DNA of 64,000 nt from Hymenobacter oligotrophus. GTDB lineage: Bacteria; Bacteroidota; Bacteroidia; Cytophagales; Hymenobacteraceae. The position numbers and the translations under genes are program-made. The stretch covers positions 372,001 to 436,000 of the forward strand of contig NZ_CP032317.1 of NCBI RefSeq assembly GCF_003574965.1, in the 5' to 3' direction. Positions 42,117 through 51,153 of this stretch are shown here, in pieces. Below the pieces are notes generated by a model. That model did no database searches, was not told the DNA's origin, and worked only from the letters and a program-made list of their open reading frames with translations. Each line of letters starts with the position of its first letter. The stretch's first letter is position 1.

Positions 42117-43658
42117 CTAGTGGTAAAACCGTTTCTCGACGCGGGTGATGTTCCAGTAGTGCAGCATCTTGCCTTGCTCCTCGGAAAAGCGCGGGTCGGT
42201 GATGGTGCCCCAGTTCATGATGGAGCAGTCGGCCTCGAGGTGCACCGTTGGTTCGGGCGATGCGGCAATGGTGCGCATGGCCGCTACCTCGCAGTTGTTT
42301 TCGAGCAGGTTGGAGCGGTCGTGGGCCGAGTAAAACCACGCAAGCGCCACCACCAGCGTGAGGTAGCCAAACTTAAGCTTGTTGGGCAGCCGGTACAGCA
42401 AGTAAAGGCCCGAGGTAGCGAATAGGTATACCAGGCATAGCGTAACCGGCATGATGGTGTCGCGGCGCATGATAAACGGGCGCACTTCGCGGTAACCGCC
42501 CAGGGGCAGCAGCACCAGGTACAGCACCGACAGCGCCAGCAGCCATTGCGCCGCTTTCAGAATTCGGCCGGCCCCGGCGTCGTGGCGGGTGCGGAAGCGC
42601 ACTGCCACCAGCACTACATTGAGCAAAGCCGCAAGCAGCAGCAGCGGAAAAGCCCACGAGTTGCCCAGCACATTAGGAATGCCCTGCCACAGCTTCTCGT
42701 AGCGTTGGGCCAAGGTGTAAGTGGTTACGTTTTCGGCGTTGTGGGTGCCGATGTACAAGGAGTAGGCACAAAGCAAAATCAGAAACCCAAACTGCGCCAC
42801 CACGCCCCACGGCATGGCTTTTACGGCCTGCCAGGCACTGGCCGCAAGGGCTTGGCCTGCGCCGCGCAGCTCCCGAAAACGGCTCAGCCACAAGTAACTA
42901 AGCAAGGCGCTGCTCAGCAGCCCCGCCACTGCCGGAATAAGGGGGCCGTGCAAAGCCAGTACCACCGCCAAAAACGGCAGCACCACTTGCCACACCGCCG
43001 ATACGGGCGTGCGCCGCACGGCCAGAAACTGCCGGTAAAACGGCAGAAAGTACACCAGCAGCATGCCCAGCGGCAAGGCGTAGAAAATGGTGTAGGTGAT
43101 TGACCGGTCGATGATGCCGATGTCGTCGTGGAAGCCGGCGGTCTGGAAAAAAGGCGTGCACAGCAAGGCCGCAATCAGCAGCCCGCGGGCCGTGGGCGCA
43201 AACCGCTCGCTGGCGTAGTAGGCCAGCAGGGCAATCAGCAAGGCCTGCACAAAGGTTTTGGCCATGGCGCAAGCCATGTAAGTGCTGTAAATCGGATCGA
43301 CAAACGCCTGCAGCCACAAGGGCACGTTGCGCATGTAGTGATACAGCGTAGCGAAAGCGAAATACCGGTTAGGGCCGCTGTAGTACTGGTTTTCGAGCAG
43401 CACTTTCAGGGCAAAGGGGTCTTGCAGCACCCAGCGGATGTTTTCGCGCGGCAGCACGTGCGAGGCCATGTCGCCGTCGTGCGGTACGTTGAGGTGCTGC
43501 ACGTACGAGTACCCTAGGTCGAGGAGCAGCGGCAGCAGCAACAGCCAGTGGGCATGGGGCAACAGCCGCCGCCACCCCGCTGCCGCTGCGGGCCGATCCG
43601 GTTGGTGGATGCTTGCACCCGATACGCCCGGGGGCAATTGGGTAGGGGAGTTGGCCAT
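42117..43658 (-). CDS. Large polytopic membrane protein, unknown
   Basis: 513 aa. There are about eleven membrane helices from residue 35 to 460, then an exposed tail with EADCSIMNWGTITDPRFSEE. The conserved-looking loop after helix 1 (NVPHDGDMASHVLPRENIRWVLQDPF) has acidic residues as in GT-C glycosyltransferases such as ArnT or the DUF2029 group, where the Asp in the first loop binds the lipid donor. That comparison is structural only. No neighbour suggests a glycan pathway, so I keep it as unknown, possibly GT-C like. Confidence 0.7.
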   Translation of the reverse strand: MANSPTQLPPGVSGASIHQPDRPAAAAGWRRLLPHAHWLLLLPLLLDLGYSYVQHLNVPHDGDMASHVLPRENIRWVLQDPFALKVLLENQYYSGPNRYFAFATLYHYMRNVPLWLQAFVDPIYSTYMACAMAKTFVQALLIALLAYYASERFAPTARGLLIAALLCTPFFQTAGFHDDIGIIDRSITYTIFYALPLGMLLVYFLPFYRQFLAVRRTPVSAVWQVVLPFLAVVLALHGPLIPAVAGLLSSALLSYLWLSRFRELRGAGQALAASAWQAVKAMPWGVVAQFGFLILLCAYSLYIGTHNAENVTTYTLAQRYEKLWQGIPNVLGNSWAFPLLLLAALLNVVLVAVRFRTRHDAGAGRILKAAQWLLALSVLYLVLLPLGGYREVRPFIMRRDTIMPVTLCLVYLFATSGLYLLYRLPNKLKFGYLTLVVALAWFYSAHDRSNLLENNCEVAAMRTIAASPEPTVHLEADCSIMNWGTITDPRFSEEQGKMLHYWNITRVEKRFYH

Positions 43659-43828
43659 AGATCAGCGCCTTGAAAAGCGCACATTGTGCGGCAACGTGCA
43701 GCTAAGACAGAGGAAGGGTATCGGCGGCAAATATCCAACAATGCGGGGTATAGCCGCGGCGCTTGTTGCAAATTGACGGGGTTGTGGCAACAACCGGCCT
43801 CTGGCACGCGGGTGCCCCAACGCCAAAA

Positions 43829-43857
43829 CCGCCCGGGCAGCAAAGCTGCCCGGGCGG
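43829..43857 (-). terminator. Terminator of the S8 lipoprotein gene
   Basis: CCGCCCGGGCAGC and GCTGCCCGGGCGG are exact around AAA. On the minus strand the next bases are TTTTGG. 31 nt after the stop at 43889. Confidence 0.85.
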
Positions 43858-43888
43858 CATAAAGCATTTCCGGCCCGATAAAAACCGC

Positions 43889-45385
43889 TTACTGCAGCTG
43901 CGATACGGCGCGTAGGGCGTTGAGGCGGCCGTAGCCGTAGTACGGATCGCGGCCGGGCTTGCCTAGGTCGTCGGCCGAGGCTCGCAAGGCGGCCTCTACC
44001 TGGGCGGGTGCCAGCTGGCCGTTGTGCTTCCCAATGATGAGGGCCGCCACGCCCGCCGCGTGCGGCGCCGCCATGCTCGTGCCCGCCGACCACGTGTAGC
44101 CGCCGGCGCGGTTGGTGCTCAGCACCATATCAAAAGCCCACACGTTCGAGCGGAAGCCCCGAAAGTTTACCAACTCGTTGGTGGGGTAAACAAAGTCGCC
44201 GCCGGGGGCGGCAAAGGTTACGTCGGCAGTGCCGTAGTTGGTGTAGGAAGCCATGCGGTCGAGGCTGGTGCCGGGTTTGTCGTTCGCCCAGCCCATGGGC
44301 CCGGTTGCCGAAATGGAAATGACGCCTGGCGAGGTAGCCGGCACGTTCACGAGGTTGCCGTCGTGGTTGCCGTCGTTGGCGTCGTTGCCGGCGGCGGCAA
44401 TTACCGTTACGCCTTGCTGGCGGGCGTAGGTGGTAGCCTTGCCAATGGCCACCAGCAGCTCCTGAATTTCGCGGGTTTCGTTTACCAGCACGTCGTCGGC
44501 GGGGTTGTCGGGGGTGCCGTTGTCGTCGAGGTAGCGGCTGCTGCGCGGAATGGCCGCCCCCAAGCTCAGGTTGATAACGTCGGCTTCCTGCGCCACGGCG
44601 TAGTAAATGCCCTTAATCATCCACGAAAACGAGCCGGTGCCGTTGTCGTTGAGCACCTTCGCCAATATCAGCTTGGCCTCGGGCGCTACGCCCACCACGC
44701 CTAGGTTGTTGTCGAGGGCGGCAACGGTGCCGGCCGTGTGGGTGCCGTGGCTGAAACCCATGCCCATAAACTGCGCGGGCTCGGTGGGCACAAACGATTC
44801 ACTGGCTATGATGTTGTTCTGCAAATCGGGGTGCTGCAGGTCGAAGCCGCCGTCGAGCACCGCCACGCGTACCTTTTGCCCACGGGCACCCGTGGCCCAG
44901 GCCTGCGGCACTTGCATGGCCTCGAAACCCCATTGCAGGGCGTAAAAGGGGTTGGCACTACCTAGGGCCGCGCCGTTGGCAGCGGTAGCATCGAGGGTGC
45001 GCGGCTGGGGGTTGTAGCCTTGGTAGCTGAAATCGTGGATAACCGAGCGCACGCCTTCGATTTTGGCGGCTTTGGCGGCAAAACCCGGGTCGGTGGAGGT
45101 AGCGGTAGCCAGCCCAATGGCCGGGAGCTGCGCCGTAAGCCGACCGTTGGCCGCAGCCGTTTTGCCTTCGAGGCCGGCGGGCAGTTTATCCGAGGCCGAG
45201 ATGATGATGTATTGGTGTGCCCTCCGCACAAAGGCCGAAGCACCCGACGCCGCGGCAGCGTTGCTGGCTTGCGCGGTAGCATCGCCAGCAACTGGGGCTA
45301 CCTCGTGCTTATTGCAGCTGGTAGTAAATAGCAGACCTAGGCAGGTCGAGGCAATAGCGGTTACGTTGAATAGGCTGTTTTTCAT
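43889..45385 (-). CDS. S8 subtilisin-like protease, lipoprotein
   Basis: 498 aa from ATG 45385. The frame upstream to 45532 is Cys-rich and not coding-like. Lipoprotein signal with lipobox TTSC (Cys about 24). An inhibitor-I9-like propeptide occupies about 55-130. The triad is VAVLDGGFDLQHPD (Asp), GFSHGTHTAGTVA (His) and SAGTSMAAPHAAGVAAL (Ser), and the oxyanion Asn lies in AAAGNDAND. No T9SS tail, unlike the S8 protease at 36129. It should remain attached to a membrane in the envelope and mature by self-cleavage. A perfect terminator follows. Confidence 0.92.
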   Translation of the reverse strand: MKNSLFNVTAIASTCLGLLFTTSCNKHEVAPVAGDATAQASNAAAASGASAFVRRAHQYIIISASDKLPAGLEGKTAAANGRLTAQLPAIGLATATSTDPGFAAKAAKIEGVRSVIHDFSYQGYNPQPRTLDATAANGAALGSANPFYALQWGFEAMQVPQAWATGARGQKVRVAVLDGGFDLQHPDLQNNIIASESFVPTEPAQFMGMGFSHGTHTAGTVAALDNNLGVVGVAPEAKLILAKVLNDNGTGSFSWMIKGIYYAVAQEADVINLSLGAAIPRSSRYLDDNGTPDNPADDVLVNETREIQELLVAIGKATTYARQQGVTVIAAAGNDANDGNHDGNLVNVPATSPGVISISATGPMGWANDKPGTSLDRMASYTNYGTADVTFAAPGGDFVYPTNELVNFRGFRSNVWAFDMVLSTNRAGGYTWSAGTSMAAPHAAGVAALIIGKHNGQLAPAQVEAALRASADDLGKPGRDPYYGYGRLNALRAVSQLQ

Positions 45386-45833
45386 GCTCTTAGCTTGAGA
45401 TTTTGATTGCCCTAAGTGAGGCATTTGTCTAATAATATCAAAACAGTACAAACAGCTAGTTGTAAAATCACAACAAAGATTAACTATATAGTAACTCATC
45501 GGTTTAGACGAATCGAAGAGCGAGCTACCCAAACCGCCAGAAATGCCCGCAGGCGTAAGGTTTATACCTGTCGGGCTTTAACTGAATTATTTCTCATAAT
45601 GCAATTGCTCGGTTTACGGTATGTTGCTGATAGTTAAAAACTAAGCTCGGCAAGCACCCCCCAGCGGACTCATATTAGCGTGCGTGCTTGGCGCCTTTGG
45701 CAAGTATCGCCGCTGAGCAGGCCCGGCTGCGGTTATCGACCAGCTTGCCCAACGCACGTATAAGCAGCAGCGGCGGGCCTGTATTATTCACCGGGCCTGC
45801 TGCGCATCCCTTCAACACTTAACCTTCGGCAAC
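45386..45833. other. 448-nt gene-free region, AT-rich half
   Basis: From 45386 to about 45640 the text is strikingly AT-rich compared with the surroundings (runs such as AACTATATAGTAACTC) and should hold the promoter of the S8 lipoprotein gene. A 73-aa plus-strand frame there has poor codon use and was not accepted. The remaining 190 nt before the disordered-protein gene show no recognisable element. Confidence 0.4.
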
Positions 45834-46154
45834 ATGCCCACCACGCCCAACTTTCCGCACCAACCCAACGACGAAACCCCGAAGCACGGCGCCCGACGCG
45901 CCAACGACGGCTCAAACGACAACCCCGACGAATTCAGCGAGTTTCGCAAGCCCGGCGCGTCTTCCACCGAGGACTACTCCCAGGAGAGCCGCCAAACCGA
46001 CCCGGCCCAGCAGCCCGGCCACGTGGAGCAAAACCAAGACCCCGAGGGCGTAGCCGCAGCCCAAAACGCCTCGTACGACGAGCAGCGCGAGGCCTGGGCC
46101 GACGACGATCCGCGCTACGGCAGCGGCCCGCGCCCCGATACATCGAACGAGTAG
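45834..46154 (+). CDS. Small disordered hydrophilic protein
   Basis: 106 aa consisting almost only of charged and small residues (Asp, Glu, Gln, Asn, Pro, Ser), with no hydrophobic core: DEFSEFRKPGASSTEDYSQE and PQQPGHVEQN-like text. It should be intrinsically disordered. Such proteins are often stress-induced (desiccation or salt), which would suit this genus, but there is no family evidence. ATG 45834 and a strong terminator 20 nt after the stop support it as a real, separate transcription unit. Confidence 0.7.
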   Translation: MPTTPNFPHQPNDETPKHGARRANDGSNDNPDEFSEFRKPGASSTEDYSQESRQTDPAQQPGHVEQNQDPEGVAAAQNASYDEQREAWADDDPRYGSGPRPDTSNE

Positions 46155-46174
46155 CACTCTTGTGTGCTTACTGG

Positions 46175-46213
46175 CAAGCCGCGCCCCGTTGTCCGGGGCG
46201 CGGCTTGTTTTTT
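46175..46213 (+). terminator. Terminator of the disordered-protein gene
   Basis: CAAGCCGCGCCCC and GGGGCGCGGCTTG pair exactly around a 7-nt loop, followed by TTTTTT. Confidence 0.93.
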
Positions 46214-46322
46214 GGTCTCAACAAGCCAGCGAGGTGCCAACGTAAGCAGCCGTTGGGCACCTGCAGACCTGCATTAATCGTGCAAACCAGCAGCAACATA
46301 TAAGCAAGCGGGTTTAACGCCG

Positions 46323-46330
46323 TACCTTTG
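46323..46330 (+). promoter_or_regulatory. -7 box TACCTTTG for the ABC-F gene
   Basis: Full TAnnTTTG match 26 nt before ATG 46357. No clear TTTG at -33. Confidence 0.55.
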
Positions 46331-46356
46331 CAGTTCCTGCGCTGCAAGGTATCTAC

Positions 46357-48294
46357 ATGATTTCCATCTCCGACCTCGACTTTCACTTCGGTGCCCGTAC
46401 GCTTTACGACGGCGCCAACCTGCATATCAAGCCCAAAGACAAAATCGGCCTTATTGGGCTGAACGGCCAGGGCAAATCAACGCTGCTGCGCCTGCTGGTG
46501 GGCGAGTACAAGCCCGACGGCGGCAGCATCTCGATGAGCAAAGACGTAACGCTGGGCTTCCTGAACCAGGATTTGCTTAGCTACGACTCGCACGAGCCCA
46601 TCCTGGTGGTTGCGATGCAAGCTTTCGGGGAAGCCCTAGGTCTGCAGAAGAAAATCGACGAGGTGCTGCTCGAGTTCGAGAACAACTACACCGACGACCT
46701 CGTGGACAAGCTGGCCTCTCTGCAGGAGCGCTTCGAGGCTCTGGGTGGCTACACCATGCAGGCCCGCACCGAAGAGATTTTGGAGGGTTTGGGCTTTACC
46801 ACCGAGGAGCTGCAGAAGCCGCTGAAGCTGTTTTCGGGCGGTTGGCGCATGCGCGTGATGCTGGCCAAGATCTTGTTGCAAGAGCCTTCGCTGCTGCTGC
46901 TCGACGAACCCACCAACCACTTGGACTTGCCCTCCATCAAGTGGATCGAGAATTACCTAGCCGATTACGAAGGCGCCGTTATCATCGTATCGCACGACCG
47001 CGAATTCCTCGACAACACCACCAACATGACGGTGGAGGTGACGGGCGGCAAGCTGGTGCCCTATGCCGGCAACTACTCGTTTTATATGGAGGAAAAATCC
47101 CTGCGCGACGAAATTCAGCAGGGTGCCTACGACAACCAGCAGGCCGCCATTAGGCAGGCCGAGCGGTTTATTGAGCGCTTCAAGGCCAAGGCCTCGAAGG
47201 CCAAGCAGGCCCAGAGCCGCCAGAAGATGCTCGACAAAATGGACCGCATCGACTCGGTAGCGCCCGAAGCGGCCAAGGTGAACTTCTCGTTCCGCTTTTC
47301 GGTGCAGCCCGGCCGCCACATCCTGCGCATGGAGCACGTCACGAAGAAGTACGGCGACAAGCTGATCTTCCGCGACACGAACGTGCACATCGAGCGCGGC
47401 GACAAAATCGCGCTGATCGGGGCCAACGGCAAAGGTAAATCGACGCTGATGCGCATGGTGTCGGGCTCGGAAGGACCCACCTCGGGCACGCACCAACTGG
47501 GCCACAACGTGATTATGGCCTTTTACGCGCAGCACCAGCTCGAAAGCCTGAACGTGGACAACGAGGTGCTGCAGGAGATGGTGCAAGCCGGCTCGAAGCG
47601 CACCGAAATGGAGCTGCGCTCGGTGTTGGGCTCGTTCTTGTTCACCGGCGACTCGGTGTTCAAGAAAATCAAGGTGCTGAGCGGGGGCGAGAAAAGCCGC
47701 GTGGCCCTGGCCAAAACGCTGATTTCGGAAGCCAACTTCCTGTTGCTCGACGAACCCACGAACCACTTGGACATGCAGTCGGTGGGCATCCTGATTCAGG
47801 CGCTGGAGCAGTTCGAGGGCACTTTCCTGGTCATCAGCCACGACCGTTACTTCGTGGAAAACGTGGCCACCAAAATCTGGTACATCGAGGATTTCCAGCT
47901 GAAAGAATACCCCGGCACCTACCACGAGTACGAACAGTGGCAAGACGAGCGCAGCCGTGAGGCCAAAAAGCTGGGCCTAGCTGCGCCTGCGGCCCCCAAG
48001 GCCAAGCCGGTAGAGGTAAAAAAGGAACTGAGCCAATCGGAACGCGAATCAACCCAACGCGAGCTGAAACAAGCTAGCAAACAATTACAAGAGGTGGAGG
48101 CCCGCGTGAGCAAGCTGGAGCAGGAGCTGGCCGGCTATGAAAAGCAGCTCGGCGACCCGAACATCTACAACAATGCCGCTCAGCTGAAGGACGCTACGGT
48201 GAAGTTTGAGCAGGTGAAGAAGGAGTTGGGCAAGGTAAACGACCAGTGGAGCGAGCTGGCCGAAAAGGTAGAAGAGCTGGAAGGCAAGCTGTAG
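46357..48294 (+). CDS. ABC-F family ATPase
   Basis: 645 aa, no membrane segment. It has two ABC domains. In domain 1 Walker A is GLNGQGKSTLL, the signature is LFSGGWRMRVMLAK and Walker B is LLLLDEPTNHLD. In domain 2 they are GANGKGKSTLM, LSGGEKSRVALAK and LLLDEPTNHLDM. Between them is the charged P-site linker (about 245-310), and the C-terminus (about 545-645) is a coiled coil. This order fits the Uup/EttA-like translation factors, which bind the ribosomal E site. A resistance role cannot be excluded. The TAG stop is the first part of the palindrome at 48291. Confidence 0.95.
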   Translation: MISISDLDFHFGARTLYDGANLHIKPKDKIGLIGLNGQGKSTLLRLLVGEYKPDGGSISMSKDVTLGFLNQDLLSYDSHEPILVVAMQAFGEALGLQKKIDEVLLEFENNYTDDLVDKLASLQERFEALGGYTMQARTEEILEGLGFTTEELQKPLKLFSGGWRMRVMLAKILLQEPSLLLLDEPTNHLDLPSIKWIENYLADYEGAVIIVSHDREFLDNTTNMTVEVTGGKLVPYAGNYSFYMEEKSLRDEIQQGAYDNQQAAIRQAERFIERFKAKASKAKQAQSRQKMLDKMDRIDSVAPEAAKVNFSFRFSVQPGRHILRMEHVTKKYGDKLIFRDTNVHIERGDKIALIGANGKGKSTLMRMVSGSEGPTSGTHQLGHNVIMAFYAQHQLESLNVDNEVLQEMVQAGSKRTEMELRSVLGSFLFTGDSVFKKIKVLSGGEKSRVALAKTLISEANFLLLDEPTNHLDMQSVGILIQALEQFEGTFLVISHDRYFVENVATKIWYIEDFQLKEYPGTYHEYEQWQDERSREAKKLGLAAPAAPKAKPVEVKKELSQSERESTQRELKQASKQLQEVEARVSKLEQELAGYEKQLGDPNIYNNAAQLKDATVKFEQVKKELGKVNDQWSELAEKVEELEGKL

Positions 48295-48371
48295 CGCGAA
48301 CTTTCAGTTCGCGTATCGTTGAACCATGCTGGATATATTTCAACGATACGCGAACTGAAAGTTCGCGCTAC
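48291..48371. repeat. REP palindrome, perfect 33-bp arms, upstream of RAYT-2
   Basis: The left arm starts GTAGCGCGAACTTTCAGTTC and the right arm is its exact complement, with a 15-nt loop. TAG at 48292 is the stop codon of the ABC-F gene, and the RAYT ATG follows 2 nt after the right arm. A strong RNA hairpin is expected, which may end the ABC-F transcript and limit RAYT expression. Confidence 0.95.
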
Positions 48372-48373
48372 TT

Positions 48374-48973
48374 ATGGCTGAGCTGATTTACTACGAACGC
48401 AACCTGTCGCACCGCCTGCCACCAGGGGAAGCCATTTTTCTGACGTTTCGGTTGGCGGGCTCGTCGCCCAAAGTGGCGTTGGAAAAGCTGAAAGCCGAGC
48501 AGGAATTGGCGAACCGGCAGGCCGCAGAAACCGACATACACACTTACGCTTTGCAAAAGCGTTATTTCGCCCGGTTCGATGCAATACTTGACGAGGCCCG
48601 TTTTGGCCCGCAGTGGTTGCGCGAACCCACCGTGGCCGCGGTGGTGCAGGCAGCAATACACCATTACCACACGCGGGCGTACGAGCTGGTTTGCTACTGT
48701 CTGATGCCGAATCATGTGCACCTTTTGGTTGCATTACCTTCTGATGCACCGCCGCTGATCCGTACGCTGCAGCATCTGAAAGGCTACACTGCCCAGCAAG
48801 CCAATCGGATACTGCAGCGCACCGGGCAGTTTTGGCAACGCGAAACCTACGACCATGTGGTGCGCAACGCAGGCGAAATGCAGCGCATTGTTGCTTACGT
48901 GCTGCAATATCCAGTGAAGGCGGGGTTGGTTACTGAATGGCAACAATGGCCTTATTCCTACTGGGCCCCTTAG
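48374..48973 (+). CDS. REP-associated tyrosine transposase, RAYT-2
   Basis: 199 aa. HUH nuclease of the Y1_Tnp type: the HUH motif is CLMPNHVHLLVAL, the catalytic Tyr is in WQRETYDHVVRN, and the end is YVLQYPVKAGLV. The N-terminus RNLSHRLPPGEAIFLTFRLA aligns with RAYT-1 at 22434-23006, but the two differ widely in the middle. Its own palindromes (perfect copy 48291-48371, half copy 48995-49023) differ from those of RAYT-1, so they are separate RAYT/REP lineages. Probably not mobile by itself. Confidence 0.93.
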   Translation: MAELIYYERNLSHRLPPGEAIFLTFRLAGSSPKVALEKLKAEQELANRQAAETDIHTYALQKRYFARFDAILDEARFGPQWLREPTVAAVVQAAIHHYHTRAYELVCYCLMPNHVHLLVALPSDAPPLIRTLQHLKGYTAQQANRILQRTGQFWQRETYDHVVRNAGEMQRIVAYVLQYPVKAGLVTEWQQWPYSYWAP

Positions 48974-48994
48974 CTATGTGTAACAATTGCTGCC

Positions 48995-49023
48995 ACGATA
49001 TGCGAACTTAAAGTTCGCGCTAC
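48995..49023. repeat. Half REP copy downstream of RAYT-2
   Basis: ACGATATGCGAACTTAAAGT and following bases match the right arm of the 48291 palindrome with three differences. GCGAACTT-A-AAGTTCGC is itself a small palindrome. It ends 8 nt before ATG 49032. Confidence 0.85.
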
Positions 49024-49031
49024 ATTCGCTT

Positions 49032-50411
49032 ATGCTTCGTCGCTCTGCCATTTCTCTGCTGCTACTTGCCTCGGCGGCTTGCGTGCCCCTAGGTACGCCC
49101 ATCACCGACCCCAACGCCGGCCGACCCGGGCAGGGCAGCGCCGTGCAGGTACCTAGGGCCAACCAGCAATTGCGCTTCGAGGACGCCACTTACGACCCCG
49201 ATGTGCAAAGCGTGCAATGCTACGCCAGCACCGGGCAGCCCACCGAAGTTTTCAACCCGCCGGTAGTGCCGCTGGCCAGCAGCGGCAGCATGGTGTTGGA
49301 GTTCGACATCCTGGGCAACCAAAGCCGCCGCCTAACGGCGCGCCTCGTGCACTGCAACGCCGACTGGTCACCTTCCGTCCTCACCGATCTGCAGTTCCTC
49401 AACGAAATCAACGAGTTTAACCTGACGCAGTACCGCACCTCGGTGGGTACGCAGGTGCCGTATTTTCACTACCGGCTGGCCATTCCGCCGGTAAAGCTGT
49501 CGGGTAATTTTTTGCTGGTGGTGCAAGACGGTACCACGCGGCAGCCGTTGTTGTCGCGGCGCTTGTTGGTGTTCGAGAACCTGGTGGAAGTGGCGGCGCA
49601 GTTGGGCCTGGCACCTGGCGGCAGTGCGCGCTACACCATGCAGCAAATTGATTTTGCCATCCGATACGGCAACTATCCGCTCGTGAACCCGGCCGTGGAA
49701 ACGAAGGTGGTAATGCGGCAAAACTTCCGCTGGGACAACGCCAAGTACAACTTGCGGCCCACGTTTGTGCGCGATGCCGAGCAGCAGCTCGATTACCAAT
49801 ACTTCAACTTTGAGAATGCCTTTCCGGCCTTCAACGAGTTTCGGTTTGCTGATTTGCGTTCCTTGCGCACGGCGGGCGTAGGGGTGGCCCAGCTCAACAC
49901 GCAATCCTCGCCGCGCGAGGTGCTGCTGTTACCCGAAGAAACCCGCACCGAACGTGCCTACACGCAATACGAAGATGCCGACGGGCAGCGCGTGTTCGAA
50001 AGCCGCGAGTACGGCAACGGAGCTACCAACGCCGACTACGTCTGGACAACCTTTCAGCTGCGCGCCCCCAGCGTGGCGCCCGGCCCCGTGTATGTGTTTG
50101 GCGCCCTCACCGACTGGAAACTAAAAGACGATTTCAAGCTGACTTACAACGCCGCCCAGCAGCTTTACACGGGTCGCGCACTGCTCAAACAAGGCTACTA
50201 CAATTACTACTACGTGGTGGGTCAGCCCAACGGCGCTGCACCCGACGCCGGCCATTTCGAGGGCAGCTACCAGCTCACGCAAAATCAGTACGACATCCTG
50301 GTTTACTACCGCCCGCCCGGCACCCGCACCGATTTGCTTATCGGCTACCGACCACTCACGGTAAACGGAGCGCAGGTACGCCAAAGCCAACCCGGGCTGT
50401 TCAGGAGGTAG
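49032..50411 (+). CDS. Type IX secretion plug-like protein (DUF5103)
   Basis: 459 aa from ATG 49032. The earlier frame runs through the REP half copy. Lipoprotein-like signal (LLLLASAAC, Cys17). Family features are a first beta domain with GSMVLEFDILGNQSRRLTAR, HCNADWSPSVLTDLQFLNE and PYFHYRLAIPPVKLSGNFLL, and a later WDNAKYNLRPTF. Near 355-430 an immunoglobulin- or CBM48-like end has VYVFGALTDWKLKDDF. I recall DUF5103 as the T9SS plug protein that blocks the SprA pore when idle. This fits the T9SS protease at 36129. Other T9SS genes are not nearby. Confidence 0.85.
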   Translation: MLRRSAISLLLLASAACVPLGTPITDPNAGRPGQGSAVQVPRANQQLRFEDATYDPDVQSVQCYASTGQPTEVFNPPVVPLASSGSMVLEFDILGNQSRRLTARLVHCNADWSPSVLTDLQFLNEINEFNLTQYRTSVGTQVPYFHYRLAIPPVKLSGNFLLVVQDGTTRQPLLSRRLLVFENLVEVAAQLGLAPGGSARYTMQQIDFAIRYGNYPLVNPAVETKVVMRQNFRWDNAKYNLRPTFVRDAEQQLDYQYFNFENAFPAFNEFRFADLRSLRTAGVGVAQLNTQSSPREVLLLPEETRTERAYTQYEDADGQRVFESREYGNGATNADYVWTTFQLRAPSVAPGPVYVFGALTDWKLKDDFKLTYNAAQQLYTGRALLKQGYYNYYYVVGQPNGAAPDAGHFEGSYQLTQNQYDILVYYRPPGTRTDLLIGYRPLTVNGAQVRQSQPGLFRR

Positions 50412-50520
50412 GGGAGGGGTGTTGAGTACTGAGTAGTGGGTACTGAGTATTTAGTACTAGGTGTCTGGCAGCAGGAAAAAAACGCAGGGACGCAACCCGC
50501 CGCCCGGCTGGCCATACACG

Positions 50521-50564
50521 CCTAACTCCTAACTCCTAACTCCTAACTCCTAACTCCTAACTCC
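50521..50564. repeat. Tandem heptamer CTAACTC, about six copies
   Basis: Unbroken CTAACTC units cover 44 nt. The TAG stop of the minus-strand gene at 50557 lies in the first unit. The stretch before it (50418-50470) consists of GTACTGAGTA-type words also found at 32430. Confidence 0.85.
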
Positions 50565-51096
50565 CCAGCGTCCGCTGCATATCGCGTACCACCGTGGCCC
50601 AAGTTTGCTGCATCAGGTCGGCGTCGACGCCGGTGCGCTCCACGTATTGCTGCTGGTACTGCTGCAGGCGGTTGTGCAACGCCCGGGCCCGGGCCTGAAA
50701 GTCGGCAAAATCGGCCACCAGCTGGCCTTTTTGCTCGGGCTGCAGCAATCGCTGGGCGTGTACTTTAAAATAGGTGTCCGCTAGATACTCGCGCAGCATC
50801 AGCACTTGCTGCAGCTCGTCGCGGTCGGCATCGGCTAGCTGGTAGGCCATTTGGGTTTCGATGGCCAGAATGCCGGCGGGCTTAGCGGCCGCAGCGTACT
50901 CCTCGAACAGGGCACTGTACTGCTCCGGTGTTTCGGGTTTCACCTGAAACAACTTGTCGAAAATGAGCATGTTGGCCAGCTGCTGCTCCACGGCCTGGCC
51001 AAAGTACACGGCCAGCCCGAAGTGCGCGTACACTTCCTTGGTTTGCTCTTCGGGGCTGAGTTGCTGAAAATGATCGAGGATGGGCTGGATGTTCAT
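50557..51096 (-). CDS. Hypothetical helical protein
   Basis: 179 aa, no signal or membrane segment. Almost fully helical by composition: LDHFQQLSPEEQTKEVYAHF, EQQLANMLIFDKLFQVK, FADFQARARALHNRLQQYQQ. Some Glu/Gln-rich parts could form a bundle. No known family was recognised. The divergent M48 protease gene begins 203 nt away. The stop codon is in a tandem heptamer repeat, so the C-terminus may differ between strains. Confidence 0.72.
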   Translation of the reverse strand: MNIQPILDHFQQLSPEEQTKEVYAHFGLAVYFGQAVEQQLANMLIFDKLFQVKPETPEQYSALFEEYAAAAKPAGILAIETQMAYQLADADRDELQQVLMLREYLADTYFKVHAQRLLQPEQKGQLVADFADFQARARALHNRLQQYQQQYVERTGVDADLMQQTWATVVRDMQRTLGS

Positions 51097-51153
51097 AAAA
51101 TTCTGGAGCAGCCTGCAAGTACGGCAAAAACCAATTGGCCCGGTATTGGCAAA

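Noticed and set aside
45416-45637. 73-aa plus-strand frame in the AT-rich gap
   Set aside because: Atypical codon use, no start context, and its position fits the promoter of the divergent S8 gene better.
46957-47943. 328-aa minus-strand open frame in the ABC-F gene
   Set aside because: Shadow of a gene with both ATPase domains intact.
50521-50564. Tandem CTAACTC units as a CRISPR-like array
   Set aside because: The units are 7 nt long without spacers, and no cas gene is in the window.
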